Shown: in pieces, positions 37,301 to 50,900 of the stretch | Numbering within the stretch: position 1 is the first letter of the stretch | Layout of the letters: the number at the start of each line of letters is the position of its first letter | Assembly: GCA_003342895.1 (NCBI GenBank) | Contig: PTFA01000193.1 | Span: 1,135,290 to 1,199,289 of the forward strand | DNA from: Casuarius casuarius | Taxonomy: Eukaryota; Chordata; Aves; Casuariiformes; Casuariidae | Direction: 5' to 3' | Length of the DNA: 64,000 nt | Position numbers and translations under genes: made by a program | Notes under the pieces: generated by a model | The model's input: only the letters and a program-made list of their open reading frames with translations | Told to the model about the DNA's origin: nothing | Databases searched by the model: none

Positions 37301-40300
37301 AATTACCTCCGGTCTGTAACTATTTTTTACCAGGCGAAACACATAATTTGGTGAAGTTTGTTAGAAGCTATATTTTACTTTGAAAACCGCAACAATCCTT
37401 TGTCCTCTGAGGAATGTGGAGCTGCGTTCATGTCCTTTTGATGGGGTTTTCAGTTTTAGCCTTTCTTCTTGGTTTTGCTGAGCAGGTTCATGTCTGCTTT
37501 GTGAAGACGGGTGCACCACGGGTTGCTCCCAAGCTCCAGACAGCCCATATTTGTGTAAATCCTGCAGCAGATTAGGAATCTGTTTCAGACCCTCAGTCTG
37601 TCTCTGGTCAAGGAAAAAATATCCGTGGTCAGTCCTATGCAAGTAGCTATTATATCTGGTATACTAAAATGCAGAACCGCGTCTACGTCTTACACCCTCA
37701 CTTGCCCTCGTAGGGGTCAGATACGAAGCAGAATTTCTTCAAAGAGCGTTTTCATCTCTGCGCTGTTTCTTAGGAGGGGAATCGTCAATGCAAAGAAGCG
37801 CTGCTGCGCGAGTCAGGCCTGCGTTGCCTAGTGGGTAGAGCGAGACCACGTACAAATGTTGGTGGTGCAAGCCTAAAGCGAACTGTTTTGGGGGGGCTGT
37901 TTGTTTTGGGGAGGGTTGTTGTTTAAGTCCTGGTGTTACAAGTTATACGTTCGCAATGTATACTTGAATGGCCTTGTTACTCTGTTCTGATTGCTGGCAG
38001 ATGCCGCACAACTAATGGTGTCATTTCTGTTACTACGTCAGTTGTTAAGTGGGCCAGAAAACAGCCTTTAAGATTAAAGTTTAATCAATCCAAGTATGCT
38101 GAGAGCGAGCAAGTATAGACTTTACTCTTCTTGAGAATTATGGTCTACTTCTTTGAAATCCCTGGCAGGGAGAGAGCGTTCTGTCAGAAAATGTCTCCAG
38201 TGAGAAATAGCAGGCAAAGAATATTTTCTGTGGGATGGCATGAGCAACCTTGTACTTTAAAGCTTGTATATTAATTGCTTGTTAATGGGCAGCTTTTGGC
38301 AGAATGTCGTTTTGGTATGGCCTCAAGAATTTTAATGGAGCATCAGTCAGTGAGTGGAGAAAATATACTAAAAACAATAAACAGGATATTCAGCGGTTGT
38401 GTCAGTTTGTGACATTGGCTGAATCAGTCGTGTTCCAGTTTTGGTCAATTATAAACTCTGCATTAACTTCATTAGGAGCAGCAAGATGCATTAGATTTTT
38501 CCAGGAAAACATATTGCATTGGGGGTGGATTTTTTTTCCTCTGCCGTAAGTGTTTTAGGAAAGGTTATAAGGAGAGGCAAACAGAAACATAAAAAGCCCT
38601 GCAGATACCGAGGAGCTCACTTTATACGTCTTGTTTAAAGGCCTCTGAAAGTGATTCCCAAAATGTTTTCAAGCTCACTGAACATCTTGTATGCCGTGTT
38701 TTTACAAGCAGAGAGGTTATTACACACATGAGTCCTGTAGACATACCAGTACATGTTTCCCTATACGTAAATATGCACAAACCATCCTTTTCTTTGGAAA
38801 AAGTCTCTCCCCTCTACATGAGAAAACGCTGCTGCTGAGGTGACGGAGCCTCTGTTTTCAGTCTTATGCTCTCCTGTCTTCTGGTGGCCGTTGGCTGAAA
38901 TTTCCCAGAAATAGGAGATCCTTCCCAGAAAAGAAGGGAAAGATAGCTCTGTTTAACAGCCTCCCTGTGAAACAACCGAAGGTAACATGGAAGCGTTCCA
39001 GGGGGAAAGCTGTAACGTGCGGGAAAAACCTTCAGATTGTATCGAGCCCAGTCTGCCGCTCCGAGCAAAGGCGGTCCTCAGCACACCCAGAAGAAAGCGT
39101 TTCTACACCCGACCAGCCCTTGCTCTGCCACCTCTTATCTTGAGTTCGGGCCGCCTCACTTGAGGAAGGGGAATTTTAAACTGCCGCTACTTGAAAGCGC
39201 TTTAAATTCCATCTGACAAATTGATGCATGTTTTGGCAATCTGGCAGCTCAAAGGTGAGTGCACAGAGCGAGCTGGCCCATCCCCGGCCTCGTACCACCC
39301 CCGTGGAGCTCGGCGAGCCACAAAATGTCGGGGGTGGCTCCTCCTGGGAGCGAAGGAGGAAGGGTCCTTACTGTTCCCCACCTCCTCCTTCTAGTTTCGT
39401 AACTCATTACTTCTACAGAGTTGATGCTGTAATAGTAACTCTATGGGACACGTAACGTTGGCAAGCTTTCCCAGGGGAAAGGAAGAGCTCCAGACTGTCT
39501 TACTTTCCTTCTCGAATTAGGTGTTAAATGTGTTGGGAGAAACTTAGCAGGAGCTTAGAGACGCTGCCTTTCGAAGAGGGAAGATGCCACCAGTCACCTT
39601 GGTGGTGGTGTCTTGTGTTTTGTGAAAAGCAGAGGGTCCTCGTTCGCGTTACACTTAAAATTCAGTGGGAGCCAGAAGAGCTGTTGCCCCTCGCAGATGC
39701 CTCGGGGTGCTGCAGGTCTCGGCTCCTGCTCCTGTGCTGGCTTTGCTGTCTGCCTTGTGATACCTTATGTATCCGTGCCAAAAATTGCTGATCCCTTTTC
39801 CCCAATATAACACGTAGCTTTGTACCGTGTGATCAGTAGACAAAAACCTTGTGGAGCCTTTAGTATTGCTGTATACCTAATGCAAAGTGATAATAGCAAG
39901 AAAACGGAGAGTTAAGCTACTTAACAGATGCTGTCTTACACCTTTAAATGCAAACCTCGTAGCCGTGAGCGCTGTGCACGCGGCAGCGCGGCAGCCCGAA
40001 TTCTGCCGGTCTTTGTCCTCCCGGACACGCCGTTACTGCTCGGTNGTGTTTCCCTTAGTGCCAGGGACTGGGACCGTGTTGCACAGAAACCACCTGCGGG
40101 AAGATCGCTGTTTAATAAAGGTTTTTATGCAGAGAGGAGATGAGAGGAGGTTANTATCTTCAGGCACCGAAGAGAGTGCTGCAGTCGAGGTCCTCATCCG
40201 TCGGAGGGGCATAGCTCCTCGCGAGGGCTGTAGGTTCGGCCATCAGTTCCGCGCGTAGCCCCCTCGCTCAGGGGGAGGGGCGNCATCAGGTTAGCAAATG

Positions 40301-43300
40301 TGCCAAATTAGTCATGCTTTTGCACATGAGGCCTCCATTAATCAAGTCTGTCTGCATAACACATGAGCTTTTAGTTAGAATGCGGAAAAAATGCCTGAAA
40401 ATTACCCTTAGCAGCTAGCTTTGCTGAGTGAATCTACTTGTTGCACTGTGTCTGTTAAGGATCTTCCTCTCTGGCTAGTTTTAATGCTTGGGAGATGTTC
40501 TCAGGCAGTGAAGAATATGACAGCTGAGGTTAAACTTCAGCTTGAACCTAATCCAAGCACTTCCTTCTAAAAGCTACACAAAGAGGAGACAAAACCGCAT
40601 GGAGAATGCAGAAGTTTGCAGCTAACCTTGTGTGACTGGATGCCTGTTTCAAGATGAAACACAGCAGCATGGACAAGTTCAAGTGCCAATTTAGAGCACA
40701 GCTTTAAACTCCCCATTCACTGTTACCTTTCTCTATGTACAACATTAAAAGCAAAACATCCACGAACCGTGCCAGCGTTTACTTCACTTGGGCATGTCCT
40801 TTGTTTAAAATATCTGGTGTTGTTTTATTCATCGNGTTCGGTTTCTTGATCCACGCCAGCTTCAGTGAGGTGCTGTGTAGTGCCCTCTCCCTCTGCATCT
40901 TCATAGCTCCTGCAAGATCCTTCTTGCCCCTCCGCCCTTCTCTTCCCCGCTGCCGACGTTGTGCTCTTTCCTCCCTCCTAAGCCTTTCCATGTGCTCGGA
41001 AGAGCTGTCTGAGCAGAGTTCACGGGCTCCCGTTTCTTCTGAAAGTGGATCTTAAGACAGAACCTATTTCTAGCCGTTTTCCGACTCAAAGTGCAGTAGA
41101 TCATGCTGCGCGCGTTTTGTATGGATTTGTTTGTTAGTGTGCCCCTTTGATGCCATTAGACTGTAAATTTTTGGAAGCAGACTGATTTGTGCAGTGCGTT
41201 TTACCTAGTGCACGTTGCTCTGCTCATCTAAAGCTCTCCATAAATAATGAAAACGTACAGGGCTTGCTGGCACAAGTCAGCGGAGGGCTGCGTTTCCTGA
41301 GGCTCTGCTTCAGAGCTCTGCTTTGTTTCNGGGAGCTTCGCTTTGTTTCTGAGTCTGCTGCAAGTATTTTCCATCGAGCTGCTTGTGAGGTTGAGCTCTG
41401 AGGCTCATCTGTCTTGCACCTTAGATCAGGCCGACAAAGCCCGGCGTCGCAGCAGAGCANGCAGAGTGCAAAGAAGGCTTAAAGTCAACGTCCCTTCCTC
41501 AAATGCAGAAACGGAATAACTGCGAATCTTGCCTAGAGCATGGGAGTGAATATCAGTGCCCCGAAAGCATGCTGAGCTGGGCGAGGAAGGTGTTTCCAGC
41601 CCCAGAACAGCTGGTTTTGGCCAATAGACAAGCCNTGTGGATGAGCTCTCGAGAAATACCTGCTTAGAGTGACGGTGGCTGTAACTTTAGGGTATAAAGT
41701 AAAAAAGGCGCGCGCTGGTTTAGGAACCCTTTGCCCATGCAAAGACTGTCTTAAGACGCCATAGCAGCAGCCCTCCTGGGATCTTGCCAAGTTGTTCTCA
41801 CATTGTAAAGTGCCTTCAGATAATTTTTCTGAAGGCTGCTATATAAATAAAACAACTGCCTGATTGATTTAAAGTGAATCTCTTGAATTTTGGCTTCACT
41901 TTCTACAAATTGCTTGCGTCTGAATTTCGAAGCTTGAAAAATTAAACCAGATATATCATGGGTGGAAAGAGATTAATTTTATTACAAACAATAGTTCATT
42001 AGTGAAGTAGGAGCAATTTCATGTATTTATGCATAGCCTGCCCACAATTTTTTCACTGCAGCATCTTTCAGATGTAAATAAAAATACATTGCTCATTGAA
42101 TTGCTTATTAGACAGCATGCAATAACCGGGTGTACTTAGTATTGTGCTGTAGGTTGAAATTCCTAGGGAACATCAGGCTGAAACTGGCACTGGGGTCCGA
42201 AGCCATGATTGATGGATGGTGCTTTGCCAGGCGCATGGGTTGACCCGAAGAGCTGAAGAGGCAGAAGGTTGAATCGTTGCATAACCTCGTTGCGATCACC
42301 TGTAGCGCGGTGACAGATAGCCTGCCCGTGCCCTCCGGAAAGCAGAAGCTTCAGCTCNGCTTGGGAGGCCCCAGGAATTCAAATACGGGCTGAGCCGTTG
42401 CAGCCACCGCTNTGCCCGTGTCCCGGGAGGACTTCCCGAGCGAAAAGCAGGAGTGTCTCCGTGCCTCGTGCCGAAGAGCCAGCACTCGCAGCCGAGGATC
42501 GCAGCAGACGTGCAGAGGGGAGCGTAGCAGTATGTGTTGCATAAATTCACATCGAGTGGTAGCGATACATCGGTGGCTGCTTCCCTAAGATTCGCCCTGA
42601 TTTAAACCGCACGAATGTTTATGTGCTTGCATCTGTTTTCGTAGAGTTGGTTCCATACATGAATACACCTTTTTTNATTTTTTTTTCTCCCCACCAGAAG
42701 TATCTCTGTTGGATCCCGGTTTACTCCCTCGTACACAGGACCAGCTGGCAGCTGGATGAGACTAGCAGACCTGTTAATGTCAATCCTGAGTCAGTCGGCA
42801 GGATCAATGTTGTGAGGCAGCTCTTTCTCCCAAGCGGCAGATCACAGTAGCTGCACAGACATTTCTGCTCCTGGAACTGAATTCCTTTTTCATTATGCAG
42901 TAACATCATGTTGCAACACAATTATAGGAGCTATTCCTAATCCTTCCTGCCTTTGCTATTATTTTCAGATCGTTATCTACTTTGGTAATAAATACTTGTC
43001 GTCTTAAAAGACACACAAATGATGACGATGAAATTGTATATTTTCAGCTAATTACAGCACTAACCTGCACAGCTTTATGTCTGGTTTAGTGCCATTCCCG
43101 CTCCCTTCTGCTGAGAACTGTTTTAACTATACAAGGTGACCTTCTTTGATGCGAAGCACTGCGCTGAGGCCATCAAACTCAAGTCATGTTGTGCCGCAGA
43201 AGGGATCCATCCGTGTGTTCAGATACGTTGCGCTAATCCTGCGAAGTCCTTTGGACTCGCTTGAGCACTTTTATAGATCTTTTACGAATGTGAGTATTTT

Positions 43301-44740
43301 CCTGGAAAAAGAGTGTATATCTAAAAAATGAAGTGGACGTTATCTTACTGAAAGACACAGCTAGGGAATGGTTAAGTCTTTTAATATCCCTAGGTGGGAA
43401 TTAGGGAGCAAGAATGGGTGCTTTGTGAGGAATTGCTGGTTGTTATTACAGACTTTTGAAAACCAGACATGAAATTAACAGTTGTGTGTCATTTCATCGC
43501 TGCTTTGGCAGCCTGCTTTCTCTTTTCTTTAAGGCTAAGATGGTTGCTAGGGCTTTGTAGTGAATAACCTTTTTGTGTGCAGCTCAAGGCGGAGGATAAT
43601 TATTTTATAATTTTCGTTCATGGGCCGTTTTAGACGTTTTGAGGAAAAAGAAGCTCAGCTTCTGTTAACACCCCCCCCCCCCCCCGTTCTGGGTTGCCCT
43701 TGGTTGGCATGTCACAGCAGCAGACAGGGAAGCTCTGTGTCCGTCCTCGGCGTTGGCCTGAGCAGCCGGCTACTGCCGGGGAGATGAGTGAGGACTTGAC
43801 GCTGGTACGGGCTGGCACTGACCGGCTTTGNGAAGTGAAGTCCCCTGTCAAGGGACGCGTCTGGTTTAACAGCATAATTGCTGTGCATAAACGAGGTGGT
43901 GGACAGCAGCTGCTAGAAGTAACGAAACTGCGCAGCAGGTCGAAGCTGACATCCCACCGCTCGGGACTCCTGGAGCAACTTTATTCCTAGGAGTCCACAA
44001 TCTTACTCTGGCATGTGGTCCTAGCAAAGCTTTCCTCCCCGCGGCATCTTTACCGAAGGGTTTCAGATGGGTTTTTTGGACATGAACTGAACTCCGCGTC
44101 TTTGCTGTGAAAGGGTCCGAGATGGCTGTGTGCAGCGAGGCAGGAGGCCGCGGGAGGGTGGGGTCTATCCCTAAGAGTGGGTGCCTCTACCACGAGCATC
44201 TCCATCTGAGCCAGACACCGTGGGATTGCCGCAGAGTCGTGGAGAGCTAGCTGGCAGTATTAACGGCGTGATTTGCCCCATCTGACTGCAATTGCGTTTG
44301 ATCACCTAAATCATGCTGTAAACTCTCGACTACATGAGCTATCTTCTTGTGGGCTAAAATGGCAGCCAGATGGCTTGTTCAGAAAGAGATGTACCTAGAG
44401 CTGGACAAGTGCCACCCGCTGACCTGGCTGCAGTGGCACGGTGAACCTGTAACGTGCTCGCTGCCGAAACCCAGGTTTGCTGAATGCACAGCGCCTTGAT
44501 CCGCATTGGGTCCCCCGGTCTCGCCAAATCGCACATCTGACTGGTGCATTTTCACGTCTTCTGTGCATTTTACCTTACTGTTTGATGAAGTGGTTGCGAT
44601 CTGATGCTGCAGATATCATTCTTTTCTTGCAAATTGCTTGGCTTTATGCGCGACGCCTCAAACGATGTGAATGTTAACGAGCTTAAAAAAAAGAAAAGTT
44701 GGCCTTGCTGGGAGCTATTTAGACTTGTAGACTCCCTGTA
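34340..44740. other. Intergenic region with CpG-rich patches
   Basis: No coding exon could be supported. CpG-rich patches lie at about 37680-37850, 39000-39320, 39940-40290, 42290-42560 and 43690-44170. Single-base N calls start at 40045. AT-rich stretches with TAAT-type homeodomain cores (40290-40400, 42940-43090) could be conserved non-coding elements, but this is not testable by eye. Confidence 0.6.
43671..43685 (+). repeat. 15-C homopolymer
   Basis: An uninterrupted C run in the intergenic part. Its length may be unreliable in the assembly. Confidence 0.95.
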
Positions 44741-44819
44741 TTTATGGCTTGGAAACCGTTAAAAAGAGAGGAAACATATTCTTGCTTAAGGTGTGCCGCT
44801 AACTTGGGCTCCATCACTT

Positions 44820-44960
44820 CTGTCCGGTTGCCATGGCGACCGTGCGATGGCATGGGAATTCCTTTTATGGCTGATTTCCGAGTCCAACATGGCCGGGAAG
44901 GAGCCTGCCGACTGGGTTTCCTAGCAACTCGTTCCTATGCCGTGGTAGCTAGGAAATGCA
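44820..44960. promoter_or_regulatory. Candidate regulatory element: RFX X-box-like motifs and a YY1-like site
   Basis: Bases 44827-44840 read GTTGCCATGGCGAC, one mismatch from the palindromic RFX X-box. Bases 44916-44928 read GTTTCCTAGCAAC, a second X-box-like pair of half-sites. An inverted half-site-like string (TAGCTAGGAAA) follows at 44946-44956. Between them, CCAACATGGCCGG (44885-44897) resembles a YY1 site. RFX factors drive ciliary and testis genes. No coding exon is visible beside it. It could be a distal promoter or enhancer; motif reading alone does not prove function. Confidence 0.4.
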
Positions 44961-47900
44961 GCCAGCGCTTTTTAATAGCGCTCATCATTTTGATCATATG
45001 TTCCACTCTGTCAACTTTTGTCTTTGTGGTATGAAATAATTAGTACGGAGTAAGTCTGCAGAAAGAGCCCTGTTTTCTCTTGGTTCTTTTCCCTCCTCTC
45101 ACTTTATTAATGTTCAATGCTGGAACATTCATAGGAAGGCAAAGACAACAGTCCGTTTATTTAAAATAAAAAAAAAAATCAGAATGTTCAATTCAACATG
45201 TGATGCTGAAGAGTAATTAAAGTGAAGCCATCTGCCCAGCGCGAAAAGAGATGCGTCCTCNGCTTCCCAGGTCTGATCAGACGCCAGGTTTCAGGACGAG
45301 CCTCCTGAAACGCAGGTGCTGAAATGCATTTTAAACCCTTCTCCCAANTCCTGCTCTGATCCTGCTGCCTTTTGTGGTTTTCTCTTCCCCAAGCTTCAGA
45401 GGGTTTGTGAGAAGAACCTGCCCCATGGAGGAGGGTGGGAGTTAGTAGAGCTTAGGAAATCATTACGAAGATGTACGATGAAATTAAAGTTGTATTAAAT
45501 GTTTACATTGTAGTCATACCCTACCCGAGGTTGCCTGTCAGGTCCCCCCTGCTGATTTACAACCCTACGCAAAGGCCGAGTCCGTATGGCCAAGAGCAAA
45601 CAGTCGGTGACCTTCATTCNGAGNAAAGCATCTCCTCAGGAAACTGCCNGGGCGAGGATTAGCTTCAAGCACACAACCCCTCCTATTTAAGAGAACTCCT
45701 TGTGTGTTTAAAGTTAACTTTAACAACTTTATATCAAAGGCTCGTCAAGGTTGGGAGCAACAGACTGTAGCTGGGGGGTTGTCGTGTAGGTGTCTCTTAC
45801 GAGTCCCCTGGACCGCGTGGTGCAGAGGTGGAGTCTGCCGGAGCTGCCCACCCACAGATCTTGGCCCGCGATGTTGTGCCCGCGTTCGAGCAGAGCGATG
45901 AGGCTGAGCTGAAATCACAGGGAATTGCACTGATTCACTGGTTTTGAGCAGCATTGCAGGGTTTCTCATGTCTGATGGATCTCCTTAACACGCAGCTAGA
46001 GAGGAGGAAGGAACGTGGTATGTTATTCCCCGTGGTTGCAACCTGCCAGCCTCCTGTTCTAAGCCGGCTCCTAAACACCCACTAAGAAGTTGATTGCGTG
46101 CTTTTCGCGGCCTCCTTTTATATGAAATAACACGTTCCCTCTCCTAAACTGTGCAGACAGTGAGTACAGAGGATCTTGAAAAGTCACCAGGGCCCTTACG
46201 TGTAGTCTCCTAGACCAGTCTCCAGGAAGGTAGGTAGTGACATATCGTGGTGGCTATTTTCCCCTGTCCTCCAAGCAGCGAAAACGAGCAGTGAAGACTT
46301 GCTTGATTTATTTCATGTTACAGGGAAATTGTCACTTCCTACCTCTGCNAACCTTTCTGTAACATATTTCAGGAGACAACTAGGAGAAGCATGCAGGGGC
46401 CGTACCGCAGTTTGGATTGCGAGATGCTATGTGTCGGGGAGGTCAAAGGTAGTCTGTGAAGTGCTGGATTTGACCTTGTGTCCATCTTTTCTGGTATGCT
46501 GGCTCTGGCACTAGTCAGTCTTTTTTTATTGGGGTAAGAAAAGAAAAGCAAACCAAACCTGCTTAATTTTTCAAGGGGAANATTCCCCCTAAGCTTTGCT
46601 GTAGAATTCTTACATCCTAGATCTCGGGATTAATTTGTGTATGTGCTTCTGGAAATAGATGCAAGCATTATTTTTGGTTCCACTGTTTCTATCAGTTTTC
46701 TTTTTTTGATACCAATATGTAAGAATTCGCTTTTGCTGGATGCAGCAAAACAGATTCCCAGATGATTTAAATTAACGTCACTGCACTGTCCTGAGCTGGG
46801 CAGTACTGACTTGTTATACCTACTGCAAATGTGGCCCTTCATATCTGGTATCAATTTTCTTTTAGAGAACATAATCACACCAGCCCACAGTGATATTTAG
46901 TATTACTCAACCCTTGTAAAAATGACAAACTTTACATCAACACTAAATTGACTGTGATTAGTCACATATGTCAGTATTAACAAAAGATGACACTTACAAA
47001 TGCCCCATGTGCTTTTATTTCAAATTTGCTGTTATGTTGCACTGTGCATTTGCTGTTCCTCTGGGAGTGTTTATCGTCGGGGGAAGTACCACCTATTCAG
47101 CAAATAGATAGATTGTGAAAATTGATTTTTGTTGTTTTGAGAGAACAGATTTTATTGCCTTCCAAATAACTGACCATCATTACTTTAATTAGGTGCACGT
47201 ATCGCAGCCTTCCCTGGAGGAGACGAGACTCAGTCTTTCTGTGGAAGCTCTCCTGCCGTTTCCATCTAGTCGGTTGTCAGCTGTAACTGGTTCTTTTAAT
47301 CTCTTGTAGTAAATGTCAGGTGAGGAGCTGACAGTTCTGTAGGTAACAATTTTCCATTTATCCACAGTCTGTAATACATGAATGGATACTGCCTGCCTGC
47401 GAATGACCACTGCTGTCAATCCAACTTACAGTCTGTGCTTTTCTGTGTTTCTGGAGGGATTCTGCCAGTATAATTTATCTGTAGATTATAAAGGATAGGG
47501 TGGCAGTGAATTAAAGTCTACATTAAATTTATTAGCTATACTTTAAATATTTGNTCACAGTGAGGCTAAAGATTCAAGTACCCGTGTGATGTGCTATGAT
47601 TGCGCTTTACAAATGGCCACGGTGCTTCCACGGGATCAGATGTAAAAATTTTCCTTGCATTTGTGAGAAAACTGTAACTGTATGGATACTGTATTTCAAG
47701 CCTAAATATTGTGCNTTATTTATAATCTAGGAAAGGAACGTGCGACTCCAGATGACAGAGGGATAGAAAAGGATTAAGATCACCTCCTTGGTAAACATCC
47801 ACGAGAGCTGGAGGGAGGCGTAAACCGCACGTGGGCCAGAGCAGCGCGACCTGTTTCGTAGACAGAGGAGATGTGGAGACAGGACAGTTGGGGTAAATGA

Positions 47901-50900
47901 TAGCGTATAAAAGGTGAAATGTGTACCTGCTTGTATGCCGCCTCCTTTCCTGTGTGATCTGGAGCGGTGGGTATGATAGGATGCGATGGGGCCCATTCAG
48001 GCTGTTGTAACGCGGAAGATGGGGCTTTGTGGGTTGCTCCTGCAGTGTTTTGAGCTCCTCAGCTACCTTCGGCTCTCATTCGCAGAGTGAAGCTTTTCAC
48101 GCGTTATTCCCTTCTTTGCTCTCCTTCCTGTACATGTATGAAGAGACAAGGCTAAAATAAGGGTGCGCAAATGTGTTCTGGGTAAAACTTGTCATGCCTT
48201 TATTTACTGTAGTGCTTCCACCGTGTTTATGAAATGAGCTTAATGCTGCTTCAGGCAGAATGAGGCCTAATATTCGTATATACGCATTGACAATGGCTAT
48301 ATTGCTTATNGTTCCTCTGCGTCTGTTCTCACTGAAGAGTGAGAACAGGATTTTGAAAAGTATTCCAAGCATCTGGTAAAATCAGGAGTCCGGGAGTTTA
48401 TTTTTTCCAGCGTTTGTTCATGAGTGTCACAGATTCACCATGTTATGAGCGCTCCTAAAAATCTGCCCCTAGCTTACTGCATGGACGATGCCATTGGGTT
48501 AAATTGCTCTGCTTGCAAGTTAACAGGCTACCCAGTATGGGTTGGGATGGTGGACTCCATCCTGGTAAGGCGTACTCGTCTGAGTAAATTATATTTACAT
48601 TCTCCGCTCCCTTTGCGTGATGGTCATCCCCCTGCGAGTCCTCCAGATGCGTCCCCGGGTACGTGGGAATCTCGTCGTAGCAGAATGTTGACTTAATGAA
48701 TTTTGAGCAAGAGAAACACAACATCAAAAGCCAAGGCGCACAGNGAGTAAGTGACTGGAAACGAGAGCCCTTCATCTGAAAAAACAGGACAAATATTTCT
48801 CTGCTGTTTTGTTAAAGGATTCCTTTTCTTCTCAGACTTGAAGAAATCCCTGTAAGACAAACATGCTACCAGCTACTATCCATGTTAGCTCCTTTTTGTG
48901 CTCAGCACGTCAAGAAAAGAAAAGGAAAAAAAAGACTCACTGCTTTTCAAGGATGCTGCTTCCTCTGCAGATATTTACAGGTTGTTTTTTAGCAAAACTT
49001 ACAGTTTACAAACTGCCCGCTGAATTTCCATTTGTATTGCAGGTTTGTATTATTACTGCATAATGCAAAAATATCAGAGGACTACCGTTTGTTTTCATAA
49101 AATCATGTAGGTTCTGTACATAATGCTCAGCTAAGAAGAAAAACGCCTGGTTATCTGCTCTATTACATAATTAAATTTTCTGATTTTTAACAAGTTTTCA
49201 TAAAGTAGATGATAAAATCTCTTTATGTTGGTGAGGCTTGTATTCTTCAACCCTATCACTCAGTTGAGACAACCGGTACGTAGAAGATGTGGAAATGTTA
49301 TCAACCCTTAGTGCAAGCAGTTTTCTGCTTTTTGTTCTAGAAATATGGCTTGACATTGATCTTAGAGAGCTCTAGGATGCTGCTCTTNGAGCAGGAACCT
49401 GGAATTTCGTAATTAGATAGTCTAAAAACAGCTTCAAAATCGCACTTTTGCTTTAAAAAGTAACTCATTGAACATTTAACACCTGGTGAGTACTGAAAGT
49501 GTTGCTTTTAAAACTGAAAGTTATTTCATTTGGAAAATGTTCCAAAGCTTGACAGTATTTCCCACACGTTTGTACTGTCTTCCAACTGGAAAAATTTGGA
49601 AAATAGTAGTGGAGTGTGTGTGTGATTATGTCAAGAGGGAAAGCTCACTTAGTACAAAACCTGAAAAATATATTTGGAAGCAATCTTTTCCAAGTACAGC
49701 TGAAATTAAATGAAATCTTACTCTTCGAATACGGAAATGTTTTTATCAAGGCTGCCTGACCTGTTCAGGTTCTCATAGCAATAGCGAACCATGCAGGAAA
49801 GAAAAGGAACTTGCTTGTCCCGTTTCCCCAAAATAACAAAGAAAATGCTATAAGGAATGACTTAAAACAAGGAAAAGCATGTTAGAATTGCACAGCTTAG
49901 TATTTAAACAATAGGAATAGGACGGAATTGAGGCCACCGCTTGATTTTATTTATCACTATTGCGTTGCCTATTGCCCAGGTATTTCTGCCAAGGCAAAGT
50001 GAATATAAAACGTTACCCAACTTCCATAGAAGCGTTATAAGTAGACTGCGCAGGGATAAGTAGCTGCCTAACGCTTAGGGAACGATGGACGGGCCCGCGT
50101 GCTCCAGCTGTTATCTTTTCATTATACTTCCAGCTTGTTTGCCCGCAGTTGTGTGTTTGCAGCGCACTGTCGAAGGCGCTGGCAGCGGAGCTGGGCTCTT
50201 CTCGGCGGAGCCGCGGCAGACAGAGCTAAATGACTGGTGTAAAGAACCTTTGGCATTTTTACAGTCCTGAACAGATTTGTCATGAACGCTTAGCAAAAAT
50301 AGCAGCTGGAAGGCCAGTTGGAAGCGAGGAAGGAGGGGNACATTTACGGCATGTGCATACAATTGTTAGCTGAAAGGCAAAAATCGCTTTGGATTGGCAA
50401 CTCCTACCCTCGACAACTGTCCCAAGAGCTCGGCAGCGCTCATCTGCTCCGCGCTGTGGTCCAGAAACCGTGCTTTCCAGTGCCGCTGCTGCTGCTGAGG
50501 TCGATGTATGGCTCGTGGTAATGGAAAGTGCGCTCTTGAATATTCCCCAGAAGGTTTAGCATTTGTTTCCTAAACAGAAAGGAAAAGGGAGTGCTGATAA
50601 AATTATCCATTTTTATCATAAACAAATGCAAACAGTTGTGGGTGCTCTCGCTGGCTTTGATGGCTGGTTGCAGCTGCAGAAGCAGGTTAATTTGCTCCAC
50701 CCTCGTCTATAGGTGTCAGTGCGGTGAATTAAACAAACTATAGGAAATGCCAACAGCGACTGAATAAACAAGCTGTGTTGCAATAGTGCTGGCTGACTAA
50801 ATACCCAATTTCGTGGCATCCACTGGAGAACGGTCTTGTCGATACTGGTTATGCTCCAGTCTTGCAAATAAGGAGAGTTTAGGACTATATGGGATTAACG

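Noticed and set aside
37810..37880. tRNA-like D-arm text (GTTGCCTAGTGGGTAGAGC)
   Set aside because: No acceptor stem, anticodon arm or T-loop consensus follows at the right spacing.
44744..45034. 96-codon plus-strand open frame over the RFX/YY1 cluster ending in a hydrophobic stretch
   Set aside because: It resembles nothing recognised, and its coding sequence would be built from the regulatory motifs. The hydrophobic end comes from T-rich DNA.
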